Below are positions 49,568 to 58,347 of a stretch of DNA of 64,000 nucleotides, piece by piece. The stretch is from Kitasatospora cineracea (lineage in GTDB: Bacteria; Actinomycetota; Actinomycetes; Streptomycetales; Streptomycetaceae). How positions within the stretch are numbered: the stretch's first letter is position 1; each line of letters starts with the position of its first letter. The stretch is from NCBI RefSeq assembly GCF_003751605.1, contig NZ_RJVJ01000001.1, positions 5,456,001-5,520,000 on the forward strand, read 5' to 3'. Both the position numbers and the translations under genes were made by a program. Under the pieces are notes generated by a model that was given only the letters and a program-made list of their open reading frames with translations, had not been told where the DNA came from and ran no database searches.

Positions 49568-50674
49568 GTGGGAGTGCGGCGGAGACTGACCGGACTGCGG
49601 GGCGAGTGGCGCGCCGGACACCTGATGGTGCTGCTGCCGCTCGGCCTGATCGTGCTGATCTCCGCCATCGACAGCTCGATCTCCCCGAACATCCACCTCG
49701 GCCCGCTGCTGGTGGTCGCCCCCGCCATCACCCCCTCCTTCGCGGGCACCCGGCTGACCACCCTGATCGGTCTGCTCGCCCTGGTCGCCCAGGCCGTCAT
49801 CGCCGCCCTGCACGGCGGCCTGCTCACCCCCAACCACCAGGCCCAGCTGGCCGCGCTCGCCGTGGTCAGCGCCGTCGTGGTCGCCTACACCCGGATCCGC
49901 GAACGCCACGGCCACGAACTCGACCGGGTCCGCACCGTCTCCGCCGCCGTCCAGCGCGTCCTGATGCGCCCGCTGCCCGACCGGGCCGGCCCGCTGCGGA
50001 TCGCCACCCGCTACCTCGCCGCCGACGACGAGGCCGCCGTCGGCGGCGACCTGTACGCCGCCGTCCGCACCCCGCACGCCACCCGCCTGCTGATCGGCGA
50101 CGTCCGCGGCAAGGGCCTCGACGCGGTGGGCGACGCCGCCGCCCTGATCGGCGCGTTCCGGGTCCTCGCCCACCGGTACGAGGACCCCGCCGCGCTCGCC
50201 GACGCCCTGGAGGCCAGCTACGTCCGCCACCTCGCCGAACTCGCCGAGAACGGCCAGGACGTCCAGGAGAACTTCACCACCGCCCTGGTCCTCGACCTCC
50301 CCGACCGGAGCCCCACCGCCCGGATCGCCGACTGCGGACACCCCCCGCCGCTGCTGCTCACCCCCGGCGGCGCCCGCCCGCTGCCGCTGCGCCGCACCGC
50401 GCCGCCGCTGGGCACCAGCGCCCTGGGCCCGGTCGAGCGCCGCACCGAGGAGTTCCCGTTCCCGCCCGGCAGCACCCTGCTGCTCTACACCGACGGCGCC
50501 ACCGAGGCCCGCGACACCGCCGGAACCTTCTACCCGCTGCCCGCGCGCGCCGCCGGCTTCCCCACCGACACCCCGCACGCGCTGCTCGACGCCCTCCGCC
50601 GCGACCTGCTCGCCCACGTCGGCGGCCGGCTGCGGGACGACGCCGCGCTGATCGCGGTCTCCCGCACGGACTGA
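49568..50674 (+). CDS. Membrane-anchored PP2C (SpoIIE-type) phosphatase
   Basis: About 368 residues; GTG 49568 is chosen so that the membrane domain is complete, but the exact start is uncertain (GTG 49574 also possible). Three or four N-terminal membrane helices (HLMVLLPLGLIVLIS; LLVVAPAITPSFAG; LIGLLALVAQAVIAALHGGLL; AALAVVSAVVVAYT) lead to a SpoIIE/RsbU-type serine phosphatase (~135-365) with AAVGGDLYAAV, IGDVRGKGLDAV, IADCGHPPPLLL, LLLYTDGATEARD and RDDAALIAV metal-binding motifs. Likely regulates an anti-sigma-factor antagonist; no partner gene is adjacent. Confidence 0.9.
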   Translation: MGVRRRLTGLRGEWRAGHLMVLLPLGLIVLISAIDSSISPNIHLGPLLVVAPAITPSFAGTRLTTLIGLLALVAQAVIAALHGGLLTPNHQAQLAALAVVSAVVVAYTRIRERHGHELDRVRTVSAAVQRVLMRPLPDRAGPLRIATRYLAADDEAAVGGDLYAAVRTPHATRLLIGDVRGKGLDAVGDAAALIGAFRVLAHRYEDPAALADALEASYVRHLAELAENGQDVQENFTTALVLDLPDRSPTARIADCGHPPPLLLTPGGARPLPLRRTAPPLGTSALGPVERRTEEFPFPPGSTLLLYTDGATEARDTAGTFYPLPARAAGFPTDTPHALLDALRRDLLAHVGGRLRDDAALIAVSRTD

Positions 50675-50680
50675 CCCGCC

Positions 50681-50725
50681 GGCCCCGGTCTCGCCCCCGG
50701 CCCCGGTCTCGCCCCCGGCCCCGGT
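50681..50725. repeat. 18-bp tandem repeat after the phosphatase gene
   Basis: Two full copies of GGCCCCGGTCTCGCCCCC and a partial third, followed by more CCCCGGCCCCGG. It begins 7 bases after the stop and may act as a structured 3' end. Confidence 0.7.
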
Positions 50726-50813
50726 CCGAGCCCCGGCCCCGGCCGGGAGCGTCACCGGAGGGCGGATAGGGTGAGCCGGATCCTTGCCGCCGCCGGAACC
50801 CGAGGAGCACGCC

Positions 50814-51812
50814 GTGCAGCCGATCACCGACCGTCCGATCCGCTGGGGTGTGCTCGCCACCGGCGGGATCGCCACCTCCTTCGTGGAGGACCTGGCCGCC
50901 GTCCCCGGGGCGGAGGTGTTCGCGGTCGCCTCGCGGCGGGAGGAGTCCGCCCGGGCCTTCGCCGACCGGCACGGCATCGCGCACGCGTACGGCAGTTGGC
51001 AGGAGCTGGCCGCCGACCCCGAGGTCGACGTGGTCTACGTGGCCACCCCGCACGCCGCGCACCACAGCGCCACCGCGCTGCTGCTGGAGGCGGGGAAGGC
51101 GGTGCTGTGCGAGAAGCCGTTCACGCTCAACGCCGGGCAGTCCGCCGAGCTGATCGCGCTGGCCCGCAAGCGCGAGGTCTTCCTGATGGAGGCCATGTGG
51201 ACCTACCTGGACCCGACGGTGCGGCGGATCGCCGAGCTGGTCGCGGACGGTGCGATCGGTGAAGTGCGCTCCGTGCAGGCCGAGTTCGGGTTCGTCGCGG
51301 CGGAGGACCCGGCCCACCGGCTGTGGGACCCGGCGGCCGGCGGCGGCGCGCTGCTCGACCTCGGGGTGTACCCCGTCGCGTTCGCCCAGCTGCTGCTCGG
51401 CGCACCGGAGTCGGTGCAGGCGTGGGCCCGGCTGACCGCGGGCGGGGTGGACGCCAACACCGGCATCCTGCTCGGCCACGCCGGCGGCGCCACCGCGCTG
51501 CTGTCCTGCTCGCTCGACGTGCAGTGCGGCCAGCGCGCCGCCGTGCAGGGCAGTACGGGCCGGATCGAGGTCGACCGGGACTTCTTCCACCCGGCCGGGT
51601 TCACCCTGTACCGGGACGGCGCCGACCCCGAGGTCTTCACCGGCCCGGCGAAGACCGGCCACGGCTACGGGCTGGAGGCCGCCGAGGTGATGCGCTGCCT
51701 GCGGGCGGGCGAGACCGAGTCGCCGCTGGTCCCGCTGGACTCCACGCTGTCCGTGATGCGCACCCTGGACGCCGTCCGGGAACGGATCGGGGTCCGCTAC
51801 CCGGGCGAGTGA
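50814..51812 (+). CDS. Gfo/Idh/MocA-family oxidoreductase
   Basis: 332 residues from GTG 50814 with GAGGAG upstream. N-terminal Rossmann fold (RWGVLATGGIATSFVEDL), DVVYVATPHAAHHS and the catalytic lysine motif CEKPFTLN near residue 95; C-terminal alpha/beta domain with GGGALLDLGVYPVAFA. This is the usual trans-dihydrodiol dehydrogenase-like branch, acting on sugars or cyclitols with NAD(P). Overlaps the convergent FAD/Fe-S gene by 16 bp at the 3' ends. Confidence 0.93.
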   Translation: MQPITDRPIRWGVLATGGIATSFVEDLAAVPGAEVFAVASRREESARAFADRHGIAHAYGSWQELAADPEVDVVYVATPHAAHHSATALLLEAGKAVLCEKPFTLNAGQSAELIALARKREVFLMEAMWTYLDPTVRRIAELVADGAIGEVRSVQAEFGFVAAEDPAHRLWDPAAGGGALLDLGVYPVAFAQLLLGAPESVQAWARLTAGGVDANTGILLGHAGGATALLSCSLDVQCGQRAAVQGSTGRIEVDRDFFHPAGFTLYRDGADPEVFTGPAKTGHGYGLEAAEVMRCLRAGETESPLVPLDSTLSVMRTLDAVRERIGVRYPGE

Positions 51813-54685
51813 CCCCCGCCCGGCCCGGCCTGCTCGAAGGCCCGCAGCAGTACCTCGGCCAGGTGCAACGGCCGGGCGGCGGGCTCCAGTTGGGTGAGCT
51901 GGGTGCGGCAGCTGAGGCCGTCGGCGAGCAGCAGCGTCTGCGGCCCGGCGGCCCGCACGGCGGGCAGCAGGGCGCGTTCGGCGGCGGCCACCGACACCTC
52001 CCAGTGGCCGCGCTCGAAACCGAACGCGCCAGCCAACCCGCAGCACCCGGCGTCCAGTTGACGGTTCGTCAGGCCCAGTCGGTCGGTGATCCGCCGGTCC
52101 GCGCCGGTGCCCAGGACGGCGTGCTGGTGGCAGTGCACCTGGGTCATCGCCGGACCGGTCAGCTCCGGCAGCTCGACCTCCCGCTCGTCCAGGAACTCGG
52201 CCAGGGTGCGGATCCGGGACGGCAGTCCGGGCCTCTCGCCGGGCAGCAGCCGTGCCCAGTCCGCCCGGACGGTGGCCGTGCAGGACGGCTCCAGGCCCAC
52301 CACCGGGAGGCCGGGCGGCAGTTCGCCCAGGTTGCGGACCGAGCGGGCCACCACCCGGCGGGCCAGGCCGAGTTGGCCGCTGGCGATCAGGGTCAGCCCG
52401 CAGCACACCGGGCCGGGCGGCAGCACCACCCGGAAGCCGAGCCGCTCCAGCACCAGGACGGCGGCCCGGGCCGGGGCCGGGTCGAGCAGCTCGGACATCG
52501 AGTCGGGCCACAGCAGCACCGCCGGGGCGCCCGGGTCCGCCGGGTGCGCGGCCCGGTGGGCCCGGAACCAGGCGCTGAACCGGCGCTCCGGCAGCGCGGG
52601 CAGCTCGCGCCGCGGGTCGATTCCGCCGAGCCGCTTCAGCACCGGCGCGCTGAACCGGCCCCGCAGCACGGCGTTCGCGGCGCGCGGCGCCAGGTGGGCC
52701 AGTCGGAGCCACAGCGGCAGCCAGCCGAACGACAGGTGCGCGGCCGGGCGCGGCCGGAACCGGTAGTGGTGGTACAGGAACTCGGACCGGTAGCCGGCCA
52801 TGTCCACGTGCACCGGGCAGTCGCTCGCGCAGCCCTTGCAGCCCAGGCACAGGTCCAGCGCCTCGCGCACCTCGGGCGAGCGCCAGCCGTCAGTGACCAG
52901 CTCGCCGCGCAGCATCTCGCCCAGCAGCCGGGCCCGCCCCCGGGTCGAGTGCCGCTCCTCGCCGGTCACCATGTAGCTCGGGCACATCACCCCGGTCGAG
53001 GTGTCCACGCACTTGCCGACGCCCACGCAGCGGTGCACCGCCGACAGCAGGCTGTCGCCGTCCTCCGGGTAGGCCAGCGCGAGCGGCAACTCCCGCCCGG
53101 GGAAGCGCAGATCGGCGTCCAGCGGGCGCGGGTCGACCAGCAGGCCCGGGTTCAGCAGGCCCTCCGGGTCCCAGATCCGCTTGAACCGGGCGAACAGGTC
53201 GATCACCTGCGGCGGGAACATCCGGGGCAGCAGCTCGGCCCGGGCCTGCCCGTCACCGTGCTCGCCCGACAGCGAACCGCCGTGCGCCACCACCAGGTCC
53301 GCCGCCTCCGTCATGAACTCCCGGAACACCTCCGGCCGTTCGCGCAGCGGGAAGTCCAGCCGCAGGTGCACGCAGCCCTCGCCGAAGTGCCCGTACGGCA
53401 CGCCGCGCAGCCCGTGCCGCTTCAGCAGCGTCCGCAACTGCCGCAGGTAGGAGCCGAGTTGCTCGACCGGGACGGCGGAGTCCTCCCAGCCGGGCCAGGC
53501 CGCGCCGCCCGGCCGCCCGTCCGGGCCCGGCGGCAGCCGGGTGACGATCCCCGCGCCCGCCTCCCGGATCGCCCACAGCGCCCGCTGCTCGCCCGGGTCG
53601 GTCACCAGCGCGACCGCCGCGGCCCGCTCCCGCCGCACCGCGTCCGCCAACTCCCGGGCCCGGGCGGCCGCTTCGGCCGCCGTCGCGCCGCCGGTCTCCA
53701 GGAACAGCCAGCACGCGCCGTCCGGCAGCCGGTCCAGCACCGGCGGGCGCGGCCCGGACGCCAGCAGCGCCGCCACCAGGTCCGCCGCCATCCCCTCGCA
53801 GGTCAGCGGCTCCAGCGGGAGCAGCGCGGGCACCGCGTCGGCCGCCGCCGTCTCGTCCGGGTACCCGGCCACCACCAGCGCCCGGGCGGCCGGCTCCGGC
53901 ACCAGCCGCACCGTCGCCTCCAGCAGCAGCGCGCACGTCCCCTCGGTGCCGGTCACCGCCCGCACCAGGTCGTAGCCGCGCTCGGGCAGCAGCGCGTCCA
54001 GCGGGTAGCCCGAGCCGCGCCGGGGCAGCACCGGCATCGCCCGGCGCAGCAGCGCCAGGTTGTCGGCGGCCAGCGCCTGCAACTCCCGGTGCAGCCGGCC
54101 GGCCCGGCCCGGGACGGCGGTCAGCGCGGCCCGCTCGGCGGGCGACAGCGGGCCGGTGACGGACAGTTCGGTGCCGTCGGCCAGCAGCAGGTCCAGGCCG
54201 TGCAGGTTGTCGGAGGTCCGGCCCCAGGCCAGTGAGTGCGAACCGCAGGCGTCGTTGCCGATCATCCCGCCGATCGTGCACCGGCTGTGGGTGGACGGGT
54301 CCGGACCGAACCGCAGCCCGAACGGCCGCGCCGCGCGCTGGAGTTCGTCCAGCACGGCGCCCGGCTCGACCCGGGCGGTGCGCCGCTCCGGATCGACCTC
54401 CAGCACCCGTCCGAAGTGCCGCCGGAAGTCCAGCACCACCGCGCCCGGGCCGATCGCCTGCCCACCGATGCTCGTCCCCGACCCGCGCGCCACCACCGGC
54501 ACCCCGCGCTCCCGGCACACCCGCAGCGCCGCCCGCACGTCCGCCCCGTCCACGGGCTTCACCACCCCGCGCGGCACCTGCCGGTAGTTCGACGCGTCCT
54601 GCCCGTACACGGCGCGCTCGGCGGTGTCGAAACGGACCTCCCCGCGGACGGCGGCGGCGAGGGCGCGGGCGAGATCGGAAGCCAT
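51797..54685 (-). CDS. FAD-linked oxidase fused to Fe-S/CCG-domain subunit (GlcD-GlcF-like)
   Basis: 962 residues, ATG 54685. Residues ~35-220 bind FAD (PVVARGSGTSIGGQAIG; CTIGGMIGNDACGSHSLAWG), ~220-500 are the FAD-oxidase C-terminal domain with GYGHFGEGCVHLRLDF-type His and GGSLSGEHGDG. Residues ~540-630 carry two ferredoxin clusters (CVGVGKCVD; CLGCKGCASDCP) and the rest two CCG-type domains (PVCCGLTLIASG; DAGCCGLAGAFG). This is the fused form of D-2-hydroxyacid dehydrogenases (D-lactate, glycolate or D-2-hydroxyglutarate) that pass electrons to quinone or another acceptor at the membrane face. Substrate not determinable. Confidence 0.92.
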   Translation of the reverse strand: MASDLARALAAAVRGEVRFDTAERAVYGQDASNYRQVPRGVVKPVDGADVRAALRVCRERGVPVVARGSGTSIGGQAIGPGAVVLDFRRHFGRVLEVDPERRTARVEPGAVLDELQRAARPFGLRFGPDPSTHSRCTIGGMIGNDACGSHSLAWGRTSDNLHGLDLLLADGTELSVTGPLSPAERAALTAVPGRAGRLHRELQALAADNLALLRRAMPVLPRRGSGYPLDALLPERGYDLVRAVTGTEGTCALLLEATVRLVPEPAARALVVAGYPDETAAADAVPALLPLEPLTCEGMAADLVAALLASGPRPPVLDRLPDGACWLFLETGGATAAEAAARARELADAVRRERAAAVALVTDPGEQRALWAIREAGAGIVTRLPPGPDGRPGGAAWPGWEDSAVPVEQLGSYLRQLRTLLKRHGLRGVPYGHFGEGCVHLRLDFPLRERPEVFREFMTEAADLVVAHGGSLSGEHGDGQARAELLPRMFPPQVIDLFARFKRIWDPEGLLNPGLLVDPRPLDADLRFPGRELPLALAYPEDGDSLLSAVHRCVGVGKCVDTSTGVMCPSYMVTGEERHSTRGRARLLGEMLRGELVTDGWRSPEVREALDLCLGCKGCASDCPVHVDMAGYRSEFLYHHYRFRPRPAAHLSFGWLPLWLRLAHLAPRAANAVLRGRFSAPVLKRLGGIDPRRELPALPERRFSAWFRAHRAAHPADPGAPAVLLWPDSMSELLDPAPARAAVLVLERLGFRVVLPPGPVCCGLTLIASGQLGLARRVVARSVRNLGELPPGLPVVGLEPSCTATVRADWARLLPGERPGLPSRIRTLAEFLDEREVELPELTGPAMTQVHCHQHAVLGTGADRRITDRLGLTNRQLDAGCCGLAGAFGFERGHWEVSVAAAERALLPAVRAAGPQTLLLADGLSCRTQLTQLEPAARPLHLAEVLLRAFEQAGPGGGHSPG

Positions 54686-54744
54686 GCCCCGATCATCCCA
54701 GGCGGGGCCGGCTCCGGCCCGGCGCGACCGGCTCCAGCGGGTCC

Positions 54745-55245
54745 TCAGCCGCCGGTCGGGGCGCCGGCGACCCGGCGTTCGCCGCCGTTGCGCTGCTGCC
54801 AGAGGCGGTAGACCCCGACGGCTTCCTCGCTCGGCTCGTGGCGCATCGGCAGCCGGCGTTCGGTCCAGTCCTTGGCGAACTCCTGGTAGAAGGTGCCGAG
54901 TTCGAAGTACTTGCGGTCGTCCACGTAGTGCGGCTCGTAGGCGTCGCGGGTGGTGAGGAAGACCACCTCGTCGGGCGAGCAGTAGTACAGCGACCCCAGG
55001 CACATCGGGCAGGGGTGGGCCAGCACGTAGACGGTGGCGCCGGTCAGGTGCTCGGTGCCGAGCGCGGTGCAGGCCGCGCGGATGGCGAGGATCTCCGCGT
55101 GCGCGGTGGGGTCGTCGGTCTGGGCGACCAGGTTCGGGCTCTCGGCGAGGACCCGGCCGTCCTTGACGATGACGGTGGCGAACGGGCGGCCGCCCTCGGC
55201 GACGTTCCGGCGGGCGAGATCGATGGTGCGCTGGACGAAGTCCAC
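54745..55245 (-). CDS. Nucleoside/cytidine deaminase-like protein
   Basis: 166 residues, GTG or ATG start at 55245 giving MDFVQRTIDLARRNV. Zinc site H-A-E (PTAHAEILAI) with catalytic Glu, and PCPMCLGSLYYCSP. The pattern is that of guanine deaminase-type (GuaD-like) or tRNA-independent nucleoside deaminases. C-terminal region (YEPHYVDDRKYFELGTFYQEFAKDW) resembles guanine-deaminase-like proteins. It follows cyanase on the same strand but is separated by a strong terminator. Confidence 0.9.
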   Translation of the reverse strand: MDFVQRTIDLARRNVAEGGRPFATVIVKDGRVLAESPNLVAQTDDPTAHAEILAIRAACTALGTEHLTGATVYVLAHPCPMCLGSLYYCSPDEVVFLTTRDAYEPHYVDDRKYFELGTFYQEFAKDWTERRLPMRHEPSEEAVGVYRLWQQRNGGERRVAGAPTGG

Positions 55246-55317
55246 GGCTTCCTCCTCGGTGAGGGGTCGGACAGGGTGCGGGGTGGGACAGAAGGGGGGA
55301 GGACGGGGAAGGCGGCG

Positions 55318-55348
55318 GCGGGGCGGGCCGGGAGGTGGCCCGCCCCGC
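55318..55348 (-). terminator. Terminator of the cyanase operon
   Basis: Perfect 12-bp stem GCGGGGCGGGCC / GGCCCGCCCCGC with a 7-base loop, 54 bases past the cyanase stop and before the deaminase gene. Between it and the stop lie 13-bp direct repeats of ACAGGTCCGGTCG (about 55375-55400). Confidence 0.75.
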
Positions 55349-55401
55349 CGCAGGGCCGGTCGGACGGGGCCGGTCAGACAGGTCCGGTCGGACAGGTCCG
55401 G

Positions 55402-55872
55402 TCAGAACGGCTTGGTCGGCAGGTACTTGCCGTCCAGGGTGATGACGGCGCGCTCGCCGCCCTCGGGGTCGGCGACCTTCTGCACGTCGAGCTTGAAGTT
55501 GATCGCGGAGATGATGCCGTCGCCGAACTGCTCGTGCACCAGGGCCTTCAGGGTGGTGCCGTAGACCTGGAGCATCTCGTAGAAGCGGTAGATGGTCGGG
55601 TCGGTGGGGATGCCGCCGGGGATGGAGCCGCGCACCGGGACGGTCTGCAGCAGCAGCGCCGCGTCCGCGTCCAGGCCCAGCAGCTCGGCGACCGCCTCGG
55701 CGGCCTCCTCGGGCAGCGGGTGCTGGCCGAGGACGGCGGCGGTGGTGAAGGCGACCGACAGGCCGGAGACGTCGGCGATCTGCTGCCAGGTGAGGTCCTT
55801 GCGGACCTTGGCCTCGACCGCGGCGGCGGCGAGCGCCTGGCGGGCGGCGGTGTCGAAGTGGGCGTGCACCAT
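55402..55872 (-). CDS. cynS: Cyanate hydratase (cyanase)
   Basis: 156 residues, the usual cyanase length. N-terminal POU-like helical domain (KDLTWQQIADVSGLS, FTTAAVLGQHPLPEEAA) and a C-terminal catalytic domain with VPVRGSIPGGIPTDPTIYRFYEMLQVYG, containing the conserved Arg and Glu, and DGIISAINFKLDV with the catalytic Ser; ends DGKYLPTKPF as in other cyanases. Converts cyanate plus bicarbonate to ammonia and CO2 as a homodecamer. Lies just downstream of carbonic anhydrase, which resupplies bicarbonate, and is divergent from a CynR-like LysR gene. Confidence 0.96.
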   Translation of the reverse strand: MVHAHFDTAARQALAAAAVEAKVRKDLTWQQIADVSGLSVAFTTAAVLGQHPLPEEAAEAVAELLGLDADAALLLQTVPVRGSIPGGIPTDPTIYRFYEMLQVYGTTLKALVHEQFGDGIISAINFKLDVQKVADPEGGERAVITLDGKYLPTKPF

Positions 55873-55938
55873 GGTGGGTGTTCCTTCCGTGGGGTGCCGC
55901 CGGGCGGATCGGTGCGCGCGGCGGCGGGATCGGGGGGC

Positions 55939-55980
55939 GTCCCGGGTCGGGACGGACGGGGTGTCCCGGGTCGGGACGGA
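55939..55980. repeat. 24-bp direct repeat between carbonic anhydrase and cyanase genes
   Basis: Two 18-base copies of GTCCCGGGTCGGGACGGA spaced 24 bp apart; each holds a small GTCCCG/CGGGAC hairpin. It sits in the 137-bp gap between cynT-like and cynS and may tune expression or stability of the distal gene. Confidence 0.7.
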
Positions 55981-56009
55981 TCGGGGAGGCGGTTCTGCGC
56001 CGGGAGGGG

Positions 56010-56603
56010 TCAGGCGGCGAGCGGGGCGGCGGGGCCGGTCGCGGCGAGCTCCTCGACCCGGCCGGTGCCGATGTCGAAGACCCAGCCGCGCAGGGCGACC
56101 TTCCGCCCGGCCAGGGCGCGGGCCACCGACGGGTGGGTCGCCAGGTTCGCCAGCTGGGCCAGCACGTTGTGCCGCACCAGCGCCGGCACGTCCCCGGGCG
56201 CGGCGGCCCGGGCCACCGAGGCGTCCGCCAGGCGCAGCCAGTCGGCGACCGCCGGGGCCCCGCTCAGGTCGTGGCCGTGGGCGAGGGCGGTCATCGCGCC
56301 GCACGCGGAGTGCCCGCAGACGACGACGTCCGTCACGCCGAGCTGGGCGACGGCGTACTCGATGCTCGCCGTGACGCCGTCGGCGCCGGGGGTGTAGGCG
56401 GGCACCAGGTTCCCGGCGGTGCGGACGACGAACAGCTCGCCCGGCTCGCAGCCGGTGATCAGCTCGGGGACGACCCGGGCGTCCGAGCAGCCGATGAACA
56501 GGGTGTGCGGGCTGTGCTGGGCGGCCAGCCGGGCGAAGAGCTCCTGCTTGGCCGGGAAGACGTCCCGTTGGAATCGTGCGACGCCGGTGGCGAGGCTGTG
56601 CAT
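56010..56603 (-). CDS. cynT: Beta-class carbonic anhydrase of the cyanate locus
   Basis: 197 residues; ATG 56603 follows AAGGGAG at 5 bases. Zinc ligands: C and D in FIGCSDARVVP, H and C in VVCGHSACGA; plus RTAGNLVPAY. Typical beta-class length. In cyanate operons it rehydrates the CO2 released by cyanase so that bicarbonate is not depleted. First gene of the operon, transcribed away from the LysR gene. Confidence 0.93.
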   Translation of the reverse strand: MHSLATGVARFQRDVFPAKQELFARLAAQHSPHTLFIGCSDARVVPELITGCEPGELFVVRTAGNLVPAYTPGADGVTASIEYAVAQLGVTDVVVCGHSACGAMTALAHGHDLSGAPAVADWLRLADASVARAAAPGDVPALVRHNVLAQLANLATHPSVARALAGRKVALRGWVFDIGTGRVEELAATGPAAPLAA

Positions 56604-56668
56604 GGTCACTCCCTTTCCTGGGGCCCGGCCGGTGCGGCCCGACGGATTCCACTGTGCAGGACCTGCGG

Positions 56669-56719
56669 CTATAGCGTCCAAGACGCACTGGCCATCAATC
56701 CCATAGATGACAGCTATAG
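56669..56719. promoter_or_regulatory. LysR-type binding region between cynR and cynT
   Basis: ATAG-N7-CTAT at 56703-56717 is a T-N11-A LysR box, 10 bases before the cynR ATG. CTATAG occurs at 56714-56719 and again at 56669-56674, 45 bp (about four helical turns) away, fitting recognition and activation sites on one face of the helix. Confidence 0.65.
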
Positions 56720-56727
56720 TCGTCCGC

Positions 56728-57645
56728 ATGGCCCTGGAACTGCGCCACCTGCGCTACCTGCTCGCCGTGGCCGAGCACGGCAGCTTCACCCGCGCCGCCG
56801 AAGAGCTGCGGATCTCCCAGCCCACGCTGTCCCAGCAGGTCAAGCAGCTCGAACGGGCACTGGGCGCGCAACTGCTGGACCGCACCGGCCGCACCGTGCG
56901 GCTCACCGACGCCGGCCGGGCGTACGCCCGGCACGCCCGCAGCGCGCTGCGCGACCTGGCCGCCGCCGAACGCGCCGTCCACGACGTGCAGGACCTCTCC
57001 CGCGGCCACCTGCGGCTGGCGGTCACCCCCACCTTCACCGCCTACCTGGTCGGCCCGCTCACCGCCGAACTCCACGCCCGCCACCCCGGCATCAGCCTCA
57101 CCGTGCGGGAGACCAGCCAGGACCGGATCGAAACCGGCCTGCTGGCCGACGAGTTCGACCTCGGCATCGCCTTCCGGGGCCCGCACCTGCCCGGCATCGC
57201 CGCCACCGCCCTGTTCACCGAGACGCTCACCCTGGTCACCGGCGCGGACCACCCCCCGGCCGAACCCCCGGGACCGCTACCGGTGCAGCAGCTCGCGAGC
57301 CGTCAACTCGCCCTGCTCAGTGGCGACTTCGCCACCCGCAGCCACATCGACGACTACTTCGGGCGGCACGGCGTCAGCCCGCGCATCGCCGTCGAGGCCA
57401 ACTCCGTCCAGGCCCTCACCGAGGTGGTCCAGCGCACCCCGCTCGCCACCGTCCTGCCCGACGCCGTCACGCACGACCACCCCCGGCTCTTCCCCGTCCC
57501 GCTCGACCCCGCCCTCCCCACCCGCACCGTCGCCCTGCTGCGCCGCGCCGACGCCTACCGCAGTGCCGCCGCCCGCGCCTTCGCCGACCTCACCCACGAC
57601 CTGGTCCGCACCCGCGCCTACGCACCGGCACCCGACCCGGCCTGA
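56728..57645 (+). CDS. cynR: LysR-family regulator of cyanate genes (CynR-like)
   Basis: 305 residues from ATG 56728. N-terminal winged helix (ELRHLRYLLAVAEHGSFTRAAEELRISQPTLSQQVKQLE) and a LysR effector domain (~90-295) with LRLAVTPTFTAYLVGPL. Divergent arrangement with carbonic anhydrase and cyanase is the same as in E. coli cynR-cynTS. Probably activates the operon in response to cyanate and represses itself. Confidence 0.92.
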   Translation: MALELRHLRYLLAVAEHGSFTRAAEELRISQPTLSQQVKQLERALGAQLLDRTGRTVRLTDAGRAYARHARSALRDLAAAERAVHDVQDLSRGHLRLAVTPTFTAYLVGPLTAELHARHPGISLTVRETSQDRIETGLLADEFDLGIAFRGPHLPGIAATALFTETLTLVTGADHPPAEPPGPLPVQQLASRQLALLSGDFATRSHIDDYFGRHGVSPRIAVEANSVQALTEVVQRTPLATVLPDAVTHDHPRLFPVPLDPALPTRTVALLRRADAYRSAAARAFADLTHDLVRTRAYAPAPDPA

Positions 57646-57731
57646 CCCCGCCACCCCCGCTCCGGCCCGGCCCGGCCCGCCCGCGTAGGCTGCGCTTCCG
57701 TCCCGAGCCCGCGTCACGACGAGGAGCAGCC

Positions 57732-58262
57732 GTGCCCGCCCGCACCCGCATCCGCCTGATCGAACCCGCCGACGCCGCACCGATCGCCGCGCACCGGGCC
57801 CGGGACGCCGAGGCGTTCCGGCGCTGGGAGCCCGAGCAGCCGGCCGGCCTCCGCACCGGGGCGGGCCAGGCCGAACGGATCGACCGCCTGCTGGCCGGAC
57901 ACCGGGCCGGCACCTGCTGGCCGGGCGCGGTGCTCGCGGACGGGGAGGTGGTCGGCCAGGTCACCGTCAGCGGCATCCTCCCGCAGCCGCACCTGCGCCG
58001 CGCCGCGCTCGGCTACTGGATCGCCACCACCGCCCAGCGCCGGGGCCACGCCGGCCGCGCCGTCGCCCTCGCCCTCCGGCTGATGGCGGACGAACTGGCC
58101 CTGCACCGCGCCGAGGCGTCCACCAACCTGGACAACCTCCCCTCGCAGCACGTCCTGCGCCGCAACGGCTTCACCCCGTACGGCGTCGCGCACTCCGCGA
58201 TCCTGCTGGACGGGGTCTGGCAGGACAGCCTGCTGTGGGAGCGCGTCCTCGACACCGAGTAG
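57732..58262 (+). CDS. GNAT N-acetyltransferase (RimJ/RimL type)
   Basis: 176 residues from GTG 57732 after GAGGAGCAG. RIRLIEPADAAPIAAHR start, VVGQVTVSGILPQPHLRRAALGYWIA strands, the acetyl-CoA loop QRRGHAG, then EASTNLDNLPSQHVLRRNGFTPYG, all typical of the ribosomal-protein-alanine acetyltransferase group. Acceptor unknown. Convergent with the membrane-protein gene; a hairpin at 58293-58311 separates them. Confidence 0.93.
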   Translation: MPARTRIRLIEPADAAPIAAHRARDAEAFRRWEPEQPAGLRTGAGQAERIDRLLAGHRAGTCWPGAVLADGEVVGQVTVSGILPQPHLRRAALGYWIATTAQRRGHAGRAVALALRLMADELALHRAEASTNLDNLPSQHVLRRNGFTPYGVAHSAILLDGVWQDSLLWERVLDTE

Positions 58263-58292
58263 CCGCTGCCCGCCAACTCCGTCGCCGACGGC

Positions 58293-58311
58293 CGCTGTTG
58301 GGGAAACAGCG
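58293..58311. terminator. Bidirectional hairpin between convergent genes
   Basis: CGCTGTT-GGGGA-AACAGCG, a 7-bp stem with a 5-base loop, 31 bases after the GNAT stop and 37 from the convergent membrane-protein stop. Confidence 0.6.
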
Positions 58312-58347
58312 CCACAAGCCATCGGCAACAAAGAAGTTGACGGTGCG

